Source of the DNA: Nodosilinea sp. BSH.14
GTDB lineage: Bacteria > Cyanobacteriota > Cyanobacteriia > Phormidesmidales > Phormidesmidaceae
Assembly (NCBI GenBank): GCA_023264315.1
Contig: JALQST010000002.1
Coordinates: forward strand, 1 to 31,115
Length of the DNA: 31,115 nucleotides
Reading direction: 5' to 3'
Position 1 is the first letter of the stretch, and every line of letters starts with the position of its first letter. Below are positions 7,638 to 15,865 of the stretch, one piece after another. Under the pieces are notes generated by a model. It made no database searches, was not told the DNA's origin, and saw nothing but the letters and a program-made list of their open reading frames with translations. The position numbers and the translations under genes were made by a program.

Positions 7638-9320
7638 TTAGTTGCTGCCGGGGGGGATGGATTGCAGTTGCTCTAGCACCTGATCCACCGTAAAGCTGGC
7701 GGCCTTTTGGCGGGGTGGGTACTGCTTGAAGGTAGACAGGAACTCTGCCACCTTGCCCTGGGCGGGCACCAGCAGGAAGATGTGATCCAAAATCCAATCC
7801 CAGTAGGTGTTGGAGGTTAGGGTGGCCCGTTCGTAGGGGTCTGTCCTCAGGTTGAAGATGTAGGGGAAGCGCAGGGGCCGAAATTCCCGCTGCCACACAT
7901 CCAGGGTGCCCATGGCGTCTTGCACTTTAAAGTGCAACTTCCAGTTGTCGTAGCGCATGGCCAGCAGGTCGCCATCGTCGGAGAAGTAGAAGAACTCCTG
8001 GCGGGGGCCTTCGGCGGTTTGTCCGGTCAGGTAGGGCAGGAAGTTGTAGCCGTCTAGGTGAACCTTAAAGTTCCGACCAGCGGCCTTGTAACCCGTGAGG
8101 AGCTTGTCCTTTACCTCTGGTGCCCCCGCCGCCGCGAGGATGGTGGGCATCCAGTCGAGGTGAGACATCACGTCGTTCGACACGGTGCCCGGTTGGATGT
8201 GCCCCGGCCAGCGCACCATGGCCGGAATCCGAAAGGCCCCTTCCCATCCGGAGTTTTTCTCGTTGCGGAAGGGGGTCATGGCCGCATCGGGCCAGGAATT
8301 CATGTGGGGGCCGTTGTCGGTGCTGTAGAAGACGATGGTGTTTTCGGCCAGACCCAACTCATCCAGCGCATCGAGGATTTGACCGACGTTTTTGTCGTGG
8401 TCAACCATCACATCGTGGTAAGGCGACTGCCAGCGTCCGGCCTGCCCCACGCTTTCGGGCTTGGGGTGGGTACGGAAGTGCATGTGGGTGAAGTTCGTCC
8501 ACAGAAAGAAGGGTTGCCCCGCTGTCGCCTGCTTTTTCAGGTAGTCTACCGAGCGGTCGGCGATGTCGTCGTCGATGGTTTCCATCCGCTTTTTGGTCAG
8601 CGGGCCAGTGTCTTCAAGGCGGCCATCGGCGAAGGTGTGCAGCACCCCACGGGGGCCAAAACGCTTGGCAAAGTTGGGGAATTCTTGGGGATCGGGATAG
8701 TCGGGTAGTTCCGGCTCGTCCTCAGCATTGAGGTGGTAGAGGTTGCCGTAGAACTCATCAAAGCCGTGGTTGGTGGGCAAAAATTCGTCCTTGTCGCCCA
8801 GGTGGTTTTTGCCAAATTGGGCGGTGGCATAGCCCTGGGCCTTCAGCAGTTCGGCAATGGTGGGATCCTCAGGCCGCAGCCCCAGATCCGATCCGGGGAG
8901 ACCCACTTTGCTCATCCCGGTGCGAAACACGCTTTGCCCCGTGATAAAGGCGGCGCGTCCGGCGGTGCAGCTTTGCTCACCGTAGTAGTCAGTGAAAATC
9001 ACCCCTTCTTCGGCGATGCGGTCAATGTTGGGGGTGCGAAAACCCATCAGCCCCTTGGTGTAGGCGCTAATGTCGCTCTGGCCGATGTCGTCGCCCCAAA
9101 TCACCACAATATTGGGCTTGGTGGCGGCGGTTGTCGCTGCGCTAGGGGTGGCATTTGCCGAAGAAAAGGGGGCCGCCATCGCCTGACCATTCTCCAACCC
9201 TAGCCAGCTAGCGGGGGACAGGATCAGCGTGAGCGCCAAGGCTCCGGCGATTAAACGAGTCAGAAGGCGCGGGGGGCTAAATCTCCCACCCCGCCCATCC
9301 TGAAGGGGAGGATTACTCAT
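7638..9320 (-). CDS. Arylsulfatase 1 (formylglycine-dependent, exported)
   Basis: This is a 560-residue protein. A basic N-terminus and hydrophobic residues 22-38 (LIAGALALTLILSPASW) look like a signal peptide. The sulfatase core starts at KPNIVVIWGDD with metal-binding D77-D78. The activation motif is C118-T-A-G-R122, a C-x-A-x-R form whose cysteine would be turned into formylglycine. FGKNHLG (K171, H173) and the later STDNGP (D335, N336) with K355 complete the expected active site. It would hydrolyse sulfate esters outside the cytoplasm; the substrate is unknown. It is shorter than and clearly different from sulfatases 2 and 3. No modifying enzyme gene lies in the window. A sequence block at 9400-9450 upstream recurs before sulfatase 2. 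Confidence 0.92.
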   Translation of the reverse strand: MSNPPLQDGRGGRFSPPRLLTRLIAGALALTLILSPASWLGLENGQAMAAPFSSANATPSAATTAATKPNIVVIWGDDIGQSDISAYTKGLMGFRTPNIDRIAEEGVIFTDYYGEQSCTAGRAAFITGQSVFRTGMSKVGLPGSDLGLRPEDPTIAELLKAQGYATAQFGKNHLGDKDEFLPTNHGFDEFYGNLYHLNAEDEPELPDYPDPQEFPNFAKRFGPRGVLHTFADGRLEDTGPLTKKRMETIDDDIADRSVDYLKKQATAGQPFFLWTNFTHMHFRTHPKPESVGQAGRWQSPYHDVMVDHDKNVGQILDALDELGLAENTIVFYSTDNGPHMNSWPDAAMTPFRNEKNSGWEGAFRIPAMVRWPGHIQPGTVSNDVMSHLDWMPTILAAAGAPEVKDKLLTGYKAAGRNFKVHLDGYNFLPYLTGQTAEGPRQEFFYFSDDGDLLAMRYDNWKLHFKVQDAMGTLDVWQREFRPLRFPYIFNLRTDPYERATLTSNTYWDWILDHIFLLVPAQGKVAEFLSTFKQYPPRQKAASFTVDQVLEQLQSIPPGSN

Positions 9321-9399
9321 AGGGTTGATGTCTCCATTGGGGCTGTATCTCCATTTCGCGATGCTTCAGTCAGCAATGCCATTCAACAGTGATTGAGCG

Positions 9400-9450
9400 G
9401 ATTGTACGCTGAAGTCTTTTGCGGTCACTATTCAAAAAACGCAAGTTAAC
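9400..9450 (-). promoter_or_regulatory. Conserved block upstream of sulfatase 1
   Basis: The block shares about 50 bp, with small gaps, with 15809-15860, the region upstream of sulfatase 2. Shared landmarks on the plus strand are TACGCTG, CTTTT, TATTCAAAAAA and GCAAGTT. Read on the minus strand, each ends in a -10-like hexamer (TACAAT here, TAGAAT in the other). It lies 80 bp before the sulfatase 1 start. Either a shared promoter or the end of a dispersed repeat could explain it. Confidence 0.45.
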
Positions 9451-9600
9451 ATAGAGGCCATCACCCTGTAGTGAAGGGGATCCGCCATCCATGACCCATG
9501 GGCTGCTGATTCAGCCTGAATGGTGCTTGGTAAGGTCATCCAAGCCCATTTTGGTCTATCGGCTGATCACCTCCCCATAGTGTTAAGTTTTCTTTCGACT

Positions 9601-10179
9601 CTAGAGGTCTGACGTCAGGGTTAACCCACGGTAGACCTGCTCGATGGCAAACCTTAGGCCAATGCTTTTTAACTCAATGGTGTCGCCTGGTTGATAGTTA
9701 ATGATCACCCAGTCACCAGTCTCATTTTTGTGGTATAAATCCATCTCAACCTTGGTAGAACTTACCAATAAGTAATCCTGTAGTACTGGATTTTGGCGAT
9801 ACAGCCTAAACTTGCCGCCCCTATCATAAGCTTCGGTGCTTTCTGATAGCACTTCAACAATCAGGCAGGGATAGGTAATGTATTGAGTCGTTATCTTGTC
9901 CTGGTCGTCGCAGGTGACGCTCGCATCGGGATAGGTATAGTTTTGGCTGGTCACACTCTTAACTTTGATGTCAGAGTTTCCAGTGATGCAGTTGCCACCT
10001 TCTAGATGAGCTTCAAAGAGGCTGGTTAACCGAATAGCAATGCGCCCATGGTTCACACTGCCGCCACCCATGGCATAGACTTCGCCATCGATATACTCAT
10101 ACTTTTCTGGCTGGGCTTCTTCCCAGACTAGATATTGAGCAGGGGTGAGGCGAGGGACGTTATCGTTGGCGGCAATCAT
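9601..10179 (-). CDS. Uma2 family (DUF820) protein, predicted PD-(D/E)xK nuclease fold
   Basis: This is a 192-residue protein with a normal Uma2 architecture: LTPAQYLVWEEAQPEKYEYIDGEVYAM at about 11-37, then YPDASVTCDD (about 83-92), LIVEVLSEST (about 106-115) and DRGGKFRLYRQ (about 119-129). The D, E and K of these segments form the predicted nuclease site. Uma2 genes are present in many copies in cyanobacteria and their role is not settled. It follows the restriction gene on the same strand, 152 bp later, across a large inverted repeat. It is closely related to the truncated gene at 19879. Confidence 0.88.
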   Translation of the reverse strand: MIAANDNVPRLTPAQYLVWEEAQPEKYEYIDGEVYAMGGGSVNHGRIAIRLTSLFEAHLEGGNCITGNSDIKVKSVTSQNYTYPDASVTCDDQDKITTQYITYPCLIVEVLSESTEAYDRGGKFRLYRQNPVLQDYLLVSSTKVEMDLYHKNETGDWVIINYQPGDTIELKSIGLRFAIEQVYRGLTLTSDL

Positions 10180-10244
10180 ACGATTAAGCTATATGAGAAA
10201 CGGCAACTTTTACCTAATAAGGGGATCTGCTGCCGTCTAATGTT

Positions 10245-10311
10245 CCCAATCACCCGCCGCAGATAACTCTAAATGCTCATAAATAACCTTGTGGCGGTCG
10301 GGTGCATTGGG
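10245..10311. repeat. Large imperfect inverted repeat between restriction gene and Uma2 gene
   Basis: CCCAATCACCCGCCGC (10245-10260) and GCGGTCGGGTGCATTGGG (10294-10311) pair along almost their whole length with two single-base bulges, around an AT-rich loop of 33 bases. No T-tract follows on the minus strand. It could be a transcript-end hairpin for the restriction gene or a dispersed palindromic repeat. Confidence 0.6.
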
Positions 10312-10331
10312 GTTGTTAGCAGCATTCCCAT

Positions 10332-11069
10332 TTATTTAAGCCTAGCGGCTTCCGCTGCAACATGGCCAGCCAAAGCGGTAACAAATGTCCTTAACCCTGT
10401 CATTGCTGACATTTCCGCAAATTCACCGTTCTCTACAGCACTGCGTGTTGACGTGATGAGTGCAGCAGTAGTGTAAAGCTGCTCTTGTACCAATTTTTGA
10501 CAAAGCAAATCATACCGCTTTAAATATGATGCCCCTTGAAATTCTTCAAAAATAGGGAAATGGGGTGATATATCTCTGACTGCACTTCTGGATTTAGGTG
10601 CATCCTCAACCATCATCAGCCAGCCAACAAATGGTCGTGGCTGTTTGCCTAATGCGCCTTCGCGATAAGCAGTCCAAAAATCATGAGCAGTGCCGATAGC
10701 TTCCTCAGTTCTGTTATTGAAATTATTTCCAAAAGAGCCAACTTGGCTTTTAAGCTCAATAGCTGCCACCAATTGACTTTTATGGATGACAAGAAGATCC
10801 CACAATTTAGTTGGGCGAAAGTAGCCTGGTAATGTCAACATCGCACGGTTTTGATAAATGTCAGCGTGGGCTAGTCCATTAGCTTGGATTAGATCAATTA
10901 TTAAGGCCAAAAAGCCATCCATATTTTTACCTGCTGTGACACCAGCACGTTCGCCTTGGTCAGCTTTACCTGCTTCAATCTGCTTTTGCCTTGCAGCCTC
11001 TCGGTTACCCCAAAAAGCCTTAACGGCATCGCATGCCTTCTGCTCATAATCCACGAGATCAAGGGCCAT
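10332..11069 (-). CDS. Type II restriction endonuclease, XhoI/PaeR7I family (predicted CTCGAG)
   Basis: This is a 245-residue protein, the expected length for XhoI/PaeR7I enzymes. Recognisable family text includes YEQKACDAVKAFWGNREAARQKQ near the N-terminus, GKNMDGFLALI, and the catalytic region TKLWDLLVIHKSQLVAAIELKSQ. Its D91, E105 and K107 fit a PD-(D/E)xK nuclease site. GSFGNNFNNRTEEAIGTAHDFW follows, also family-specific. The enzyme should cut unmethylated CTCGAG in invading DNA. Its ATG overlaps the methylase stop by one base (TGATG), so translation is likely coupled and methylase is made first. The frame is intact, and it appears AT-richer than the sulfatase genes. Confidence 0.9.
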   Translation of the reverse strand: MALDLVDYEQKACDAVKAFWGNREAARQKQIEAGKADQGERAGVTAGKNMDGFLALIIDLIQANGLAHADIYQNRAMLTLPGYFRPTKLWDLLVIHKSQLVAAIELKSQVGSFGNNFNNRTEEAIGTAHDFWTAYREGALGKQPRPFVGWLMMVEDAPKSRSAVRDISPHFPIFEEFQGASYLKRYDLLCQKLVQEQLYTTAALITSTRSAVENGEFAEMSAMTGLRTFVTALAGHVAAEAARLK

Positions 11070-12793
11070 CAGTCTCCATTCCCTCCTAAAGCAGATAGTT
11101 CTTCCTGACTCACTCCATAAAGCTTAAGAACAGCGCAATTGCACAGCCGAATATCTCTTTTGATAGCTGCATCTGCCAGTTCAGTTCGCAGCATTTCAGG
11201 TACATCTGACCAGTACGGAATACGGATACGGCGTAAGTACTGAGCCTGAAACCGGAGAAAGCCACCTCTCATCTTTGTGGAGTAAGTTGCTACAAAAAGA
11301 CGAGTAATAGTGGAAAGTAGAACAGCCTGTAATGCTCTTAGATCCCAATGGTTAGATATAACATAGTAGAGATTGTGATGAGGATATAGTTTACCCTCCT
11401 CAAAAACAATATGAGATTCGCCCTTGATGTCAGGAATTAAAAGCTTTGGTTTTGATGCCAGCGATGGAGTAATGCGGTCAATCGTGCGATACCAGTTAAC
11501 AGGATTCTTCTTTGCACAGTGACGACTTGCAATCACCTCTCGTTGGGTATTTAAATAACGACCTAAGCGTGGATAGTCGAGTAGATTTACAAGGCTGCCA
11601 CTCTCTAAAAATGGATTGATAACCCCCTGACCACGCCACTTAACCTCACCAGATATGATGTCTTTTGTCATAACCAGCGGGAGTTTGCGATCTAGTTCTA
11701 CATCTAGAGCCTCATAATCACCGATAAATACCTTATCCGCGCCAGTTGCCACTCCGATACCGACTTTACAGCCGACTTCTTCCAACTTGGGAAACTGTTT
11801 CTCAAGACGACGAATCAGGGCCATTTGATCGGATGACCCTAACAACCAAGGCTCTGCACCATTCATGACTTGAGCTAGTTCTCGCACAGTCCCGGATTCT
11901 TTGGACAAAGTTCGAGCTTGTATTGCCTCAACTAATACTCCGAGGGTGGCTCGGCTGATGTCACGACAATGAGCGATACGGGTGGCACCCGGTGCTTCCC
12001 GACTAATGATGGTAATTCCAGGATAAGCACTTACTTCAGATTGAAACGCTGAAGTACTGGCCATATCCACATAGATCTTTAGATAGAATTGCTCAAATAC
12101 AAAATTCCGTAAAGGGCCTCCATAGCGATTTTTAATCCATCGATCGGCACATATAAAACCTAAGGTACCCATTGGTGCTAAATGGGATAAAGAACGCTCA
12201 ATAAAAGGAATATAGAGATCGGCCCGATCATACATTGTCTGGTACCGACTCCTGTACTCAGTAAGAAGTGGAATCGGTATCATTTCCTGCCGCACATAGG
12301 GGGGGTTACCAATTACAAAATCAAATTCTCCCTTCAAAGGAACCAATAAAAAATCCCCCTGAAGCAGCCAGCACTTTAGCAAAGCATTCGCCGTCTTAGC
12401 TGAGAATCCTTCTTGTTGCAGAAAATCTAGTACTATTGCATGCGTCTTTTCATACGTCTCACGGTGTAACTCAACAGCGTAAATTGCATTAGTAAGATCA
12501 TCCAGCGTTCCTTCCACTTCTCGCCATGCAGATAACAGACGTTTGACAATAGGAACAAGGAAATCACCAGCACCAAATGAAGGTTCTAAAAGTCGCTTCT
12601 TATGAAGTGCTTTGTCTTCAGTATATCCAGCTAAGTCGAGGATGAAGTCAACCACTTCTGGGCGCGTGAAAATCGCTCCGAGCGACTCAGCCCCAGTAGA
12701 TTTAGATAGATTTTCAGTCGCAGCAGAAATCTCGGGTGAAGAAGGGGTACCGAGATCTTGATATAAATCAAAACTTAACTGCCTGTGCACCAA
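11069..12793 (-). CDS. Type II adenine-N6 DNA methyltransferase of the XhoI/PaeR7I-like system
   Basis: This is a 574-residue protein. GAIFTRPEVVDFI (39-51) resembles motif X, LEPSFGAGDF (69-78) is the SAM-binding motif I and NPPY (163-166) is the adenine-N6 catalytic motif IV. The long C-terminal part (about 300-574) would be the target-recognition region. It should methylate adenine in the restriction target and protect the host. No ATG is available near the N-terminus: the frame opens with TTG (12793) followed by GTG (12790), with AAAGAGG about ten bases upstream of the TTG, so a non-ATG start is likely. It precedes and overlaps the restriction gene. No controller protein gene is present. 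Confidence 0.9.
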   Translation of the reverse strand: MVHRQLSFDLYQDLGTPSSPEISAATENLSKSTGAESLGAIFTRPEVVDFILDLAGYTEDKALHKKRLLEPSFGAGDFLVPIVKRLLSAWREVEGTLDDLTNAIYAVELHRETYEKTHAIVLDFLQQEGFSAKTANALLKCWLLQGDFLLVPLKGEFDFVIGNPPYVRQEMIPIPLLTEYRSRYQTMYDRADLYIPFIERSLSHLAPMGTLGFICADRWIKNRYGGPLRNFVFEQFYLKIYVDMASTSAFQSEVSAYPGITIISREAPGATRIAHCRDISRATLGVLVEAIQARTLSKESGTVRELAQVMNGAEPWLLGSSDQMALIRRLEKQFPKLEEVGCKVGIGVATGADKVFIGDYEALDVELDRKLPLVMTKDIISGEVKWRGQGVINPFLESGSLVNLLDYPRLGRYLNTQREVIASRHCAKKNPVNWYRTIDRITPSLASKPKLLIPDIKGESHIVFEEGKLYPHHNLYYVISNHWDLRALQAVLLSTITRLFVATYSTKMRGGFLRFQAQYLRRIRIPYWSDVPEMLRTELADAAIKRDIRLCNCAVLKLYGVSQEELSALGGNGD

Positions 12794-13147
12794 ATCAGTT
12801 AAACCTCTTTCTTAGTCAAGAATAGTACACATGCGGCTAACTACTTATTAGAGGGAAATTTTCCGCCTAATACTCTTATACGGGATCTTAGGTAGAAAAA
12901 TTTCAGCCTAAACGCCGAATATGGGATCTTATACCAATACTGTATGAGGATAAGCATAATCCATCGCCTGAAAGCCTTATGTATCAAGACTTATAGCCTA
13001 CTCGTTTTTGCTTATCTTCACATTTTATTGGTATTAGGTGGCAAGTTTCAGTATAAATACTCGATCCCCTGGATGTCCTGTAACTTAAGATTTCTCTTAA
13101 CATTGCTGGAACGCTCTTCATGCAATAATCTTAGGCTTTGAAGTTCC
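12794..13147. other. Intergenic stretch with direct repeats upstream of the methyltransferase
   Basis: There is no convincing gene here. The one 65-codon plus-strand frame has no ribosome site or recognisable content. Two direct repeats, 12856-12890 and 12897-12931, match at about 26 of 35 positions, sharing GCCTAA and GGGATCTTA, and are spaced 41 bp apart. They lie 60-140 bp before the methyltransferase start and could be operator sites or decayed repeat units. The remainder is AT-rich and unremarkable. Confidence 0.5.
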
Positions 13148-13174
13148 CCAGGCCAGACATTAAGCCTAGCCTGG
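13148..13174 (-). terminator. Hairpin after sulfatase 2, probable transcript end
   Basis: The arms 13148-13158 and 13164-13174 form an 11-bp stem around a 5-base loop. As a minus-strand RNA all eleven positions pair, two of them as G-U. As a plus-strand RNA the same two positions would be A-C mismatches. The hairpin therefore suits the minus-strand sulfatase transcript, whose stop is 13 bp away. There is no U-tract, so termination may need a factor, or the hairpin may mainly protect the 3' end. Confidence 0.55.
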
Positions 13175-13186
13175 AGACAATGCAGC

Positions 13187-15550
13187 TTAGGTCAGGTCGA
13201 TGGCCACCTCATCGAGTTTGCCCGTAAAGGCAAAGGGCATTTCGTAGGATTCCGTCACCGGGGTTCCTGTGTCGAAGCCGATATCGAGGGTTTCGTCGAG
13301 GGTAAAGCGGTTGGGGATGCTTTTTTCTACGCGCCCTTGGCCAATTTTTTTGTTGTTGGCGTAGAGCGTGACCGTGGCCCCGGCGTAGGGTTGGACGGCG
13401 TCGGTTTTGTAGTCGGCCTTGAGGACGACCTTACCAGCAGGCAAGCGGGTGCTAGATTCCACCTCGTAGCGCTCCACTCCAGCCAGGTTGTAGTGGTAGA
13501 CCAGCTTGCCGTCCTTCACAAACAGGCCGTAGCCAGAGAAGCGCCCCCCGACGGTGATCAGCATCCCCTCTGCGCCCTGTTCTGGGATCTCCACGTTGGC
13601 GGTGATGGTGTGGTTGCGGTACTTCACATCCGGGGCGGAACCCTCCGGCAGGCGCATGCCGCGAGGATAGGCGAAGTGGGTACGTCCTGCCGTCAGGCTG
13701 GGGCGGTTGGCCACGTTGAGACGGGCGATTTTGCGGCCATCGAGGGGCAGCACGTTGTACTTGGCGGCTTCGGCGAAGAACAGGGTTTTCATTTCCTGGA
13801 GTTTTTCGGGCATTTGGTCGGCCAGGTTCACCGCTTGGCTAAAGTCGTCGTCGATGTGGTACAGCTCCCAATCGAGGTTGAGGATGTCTTTGTCCGCCGA
13901 GGGTTCGGGCACCCAGGGTTCACTCCACAGGGCGCTGGCCATCCAGCCGTCGCTGTAAATGCCCTGGTTGCCTCCCATCTCAAAGTATTGAGTGGTGTGG
14001 CGGGTGGGCACCTTGGCGTCGGCGAAGGTGTAGGCCAAACTGGTGCCTTCGATGGGCTTTTGGTCAATGCCGCTAATCTGCACGGGCTGCGGGATGCCAG
14101 CGGCCTCCAGAATGGTCGGTGCAATGTCGATCACATGGCTGAACTGAAAGCGCTTGCCACCCTTATCTTTGATGCCCGCTGGCCAAGCCATGGCCATGCC
14201 GTTGCGGGTGCCGCCAAAGTGGGAGGCAATCTGCTTCGTCCACTGGAAGGGGGTATCCATGGCCCAAGCCCAGGCGGAGGGGAAGTGGTTGTAGTACAGG
14301 GGGCCACCCAGGTCATCGATGGCGGCGACCTTGTCTTCTAGTTTTTCGGGCAAGCCGTTGAAGAAGGTCATCTCGTTCAGCAGACCGTTAAAGCCTCCCT
14401 CGGCGCTGGATCCGTTGTCTCCGGCGATGTAGATCACCAGGGTGTTATCCAGTTCGCCGATCTGGTCAATCGCATCCACCACGCGACCCACCTCATGATC
14501 CACATGGGCGGTGAACCCGGCAAACACCTCCATCATCCGGGCATAGACCCGCTGTTCTTCGGGAGACAGGGAATCCCACGCCGCCAACGCCGCCGGACGG
14601 GGGGTAAGTTGGGCATCGGCGGGAATCACGCCCAGCTTTTTCTGCCGCGCAAAGGTCTCTTCCCGGTACTTGTCCCAGCCCATATCAAACTGGCCTTTGA
14701 ATTGGTCGATCCATTCCCTTGGCGCTTGGTGGGGGGCATGGGCGGCACCGGGGGCCAAATACACCAAGAAGGGCTTCTCGGGGGAAACGGCATTCACCTG
14801 GCGAATGTAGTTGATGGCGTGGTCGGCCAGGTCGGTACTGAGGTGGTAGGGGGTGCCGTCGGCGTTGGTTTCCGGTGGTTCGATGCGGGTAGTGTTTTCC
14901 ACCAGGGCGGGGTGAAACTGGTCGGTGTCGCCGCCCACAAAGCCATAGAAGTAGTCGAAGCCCAGCCCCTGGGGCCAGCGATCAAACGGCCCCGCCATGC
15001 TGCTTTCCCAGTCGGGCACGTTGTGGTTTTTGCCAAACCAGGCGGTGGCATAGCCGTAGGCCTGCAAAATTTGGGCAAAGGTGCCCGCATTGTCGGGAAT
15101 CACCCCGGTATAGCCCGGAAAGCCTGTCCCCGCTTCGGTAATCACGCCGTTACCCACGGAATGGTGATTGCGCCCGGTCAACAAAGCCGCCCGTGTGGGA
15201 GAACAGAGCGCCGTGGTGTGGAACTGGGTAAATTGCAGGCCGCTCTTCACCACCCGATCCATCGTCGGGGTGGGAATGCCGCCGCCAAAGCTGCTGAACT
15301 GCCCAAAGCCCACGTCGTCAATCAGCACCAGCAGCACGTTAGGAGCGTGTTCAATGCCAAAGGTGCTAGGCAATTTGAGCTGACTTTTAACGGGTTCCGA
15401 AGATTGATAGCTCAGCCCAATTTTGCCCGAAAAAGGCCGGGGCGGATGGGGCAGAATTTCCTGGGCCAAGGCCGGGGGCACGGCAGATTGAAGCACAAGG
15501 ATGGTGGTTAGCCACCCTACAAAAGCAACCCTCAGCAGTCGTTGGAGCAT
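13187..15550 (-). CDS. Arylsulfatase 2, large two-domain exported form
   Basis: This is a 787-residue protein. Residues 1-30 form a clear signal peptide ending PPALAQ. The sulfatase domain starts at APNVLLVLIDD (D78-D79 for metal). The activation motif is C116-S-P-T-R120 followed by AALLTGRNHH. FGKNHNVPDW, LAPGAAHAPHQ and the late AGDNGSSAEGG (D378, N379) supply the other active-site groups. Residues from about 640 form a beta-rich module (GYGLFVKDGKLVYHYNL and so on) resembling a LamG-like sandwich. It hydrolyses sulfate esters of unknown type outside the cytoplasm. GAGGTAAAT lies just before the ATG as a good ribosome site. It is paralogous over its full length to sulfatase 3. A 103-bp element lies 105 bp upstream. 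Confidence 0.93.
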   Translation of the reverse strand: MLQRLLRVAFVGWLTTILVLQSAVPPALAQEILPHPPRPFSGKIGLSYQSSEPVKSQLKLPSTFGIEHAPNVLLVLIDDVGFGQFSSFGGGIPTPTMDRVVKSGLQFTQFHTTALCSPTRAALLTGRNHHSVGNGVITEAGTGFPGYTGVIPDNAGTFAQILQAYGYATAWFGKNHNVPDWESSMAGPFDRWPQGLGFDYFYGFVGGDTDQFHPALVENTTRIEPPETNADGTPYHLSTDLADHAINYIRQVNAVSPEKPFLVYLAPGAAHAPHQAPREWIDQFKGQFDMGWDKYREETFARQKKLGVIPADAQLTPRPAALAAWDSLSPEEQRVYARMMEVFAGFTAHVDHEVGRVVDAIDQIGELDNTLVIYIAGDNGSSAEGGFNGLLNEMTFFNGLPEKLEDKVAAIDDLGGPLYYNHFPSAWAWAMDTPFQWTKQIASHFGGTRNGMAMAWPAGIKDKGGKRFQFSHVIDIAPTILEAAGIPQPVQISGIDQKPIEGTSLAYTFADAKVPTRHTTQYFEMGGNQGIYSDGWMASALWSEPWVPEPSADKDILNLDWELYHIDDDFSQAVNLADQMPEKLQEMKTLFFAEAAKYNVLPLDGRKIARLNVANRPSLTAGRTHFAYPRGMRLPEGSAPDVKYRNHTITANVEIPEQGAEGMLITVGGRFSGYGLFVKDGKLVYHYNLAGVERYEVESSTRLPAGKVVLKADYKTDAVQPYAGATVTLYANNKKIGQGRVEKSIPNRFTLDETLDIGFDTGTPVTESYEMPFAFTGKLDEVAIDLT

Positions 15551-15655
15551 ATTTACCTCTTCAAAATTCCTTGGGAAACCTAGCGCTTAGAACGGTCAAA
15601 ACTGGGCTGACGCACACAACATCAAATCAATTTTCCATCTCGTATTTTCTAGGGA

Positions 15656-15758
15656 TAAGCTGCCAGTCATCTAAAATACACTGACCAGATCTCCTTCAAA
15701 GCGTTTCAGCAAGGACTTTAGAGAAAGCCGCTATGCAATTTAGATGCACATTAGCTTA
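15656..15758. mobile_element. 103-bp element with terminal inverted repeats, copy 1
   Basis: The left end is TAAGCTGCCAGTCATCTAAA (15656-15675). The right end (15739-15758), reverse complemented, is TAAGCTAATGTGCATCTAAA, so the termini share TAAGCT and CATCTAAA. A copy of identical length at 23339-23441 matches at 89 of 103 positions, counted by eye. TA at both edges fits insertion at TA, as seen for IS630/Tc1-type MITEs. It is also positioned to act as a leader or promoter for sulfatase 2. Confidence 0.8.
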
Positions 15759-15808
15759 ATACTAAAAACACTAACGTTTAACACCTACTTATGGAATCAA
15801 AACAACAA

Positions 15809-15860
15809 GATTCTACGCTGGACTTTTCAGTGACCCTATTCAAAAAAAGGCAAGTTTATC
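15809..15860 (-). promoter_or_regulatory. Conserved block upstream of sulfatase 2
   Basis: This is the counterpart of 9400-9450. Shared text includes TACGCTG, TATTCAAAAAA and CAAGTT, and the minus strand ends in TAGAAT. It lies about 260 bp before the sulfatase 2 start, beyond the 103-bp element, so a promoter here would transcribe through the element. A clear match upstream of sulfatase 3 was not found. Confidence 0.4.
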
Positions 15861-15865
15861 GGGGC

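Noticed and set aside
12944..13141. 65-codon plus-strand frame between the methyltransferase and sulfatase 2
   Set aside because: No ribosome site, no recognisable domain, and composition of ordinary AT-rich intergenic DNA.
13337..15511. Long plus-strand frames opposite sulfatase 2
   Set aside because: They lie wholly within the antisense of a clear sulfatase and arise from GC-rich codon bias; no motifs.
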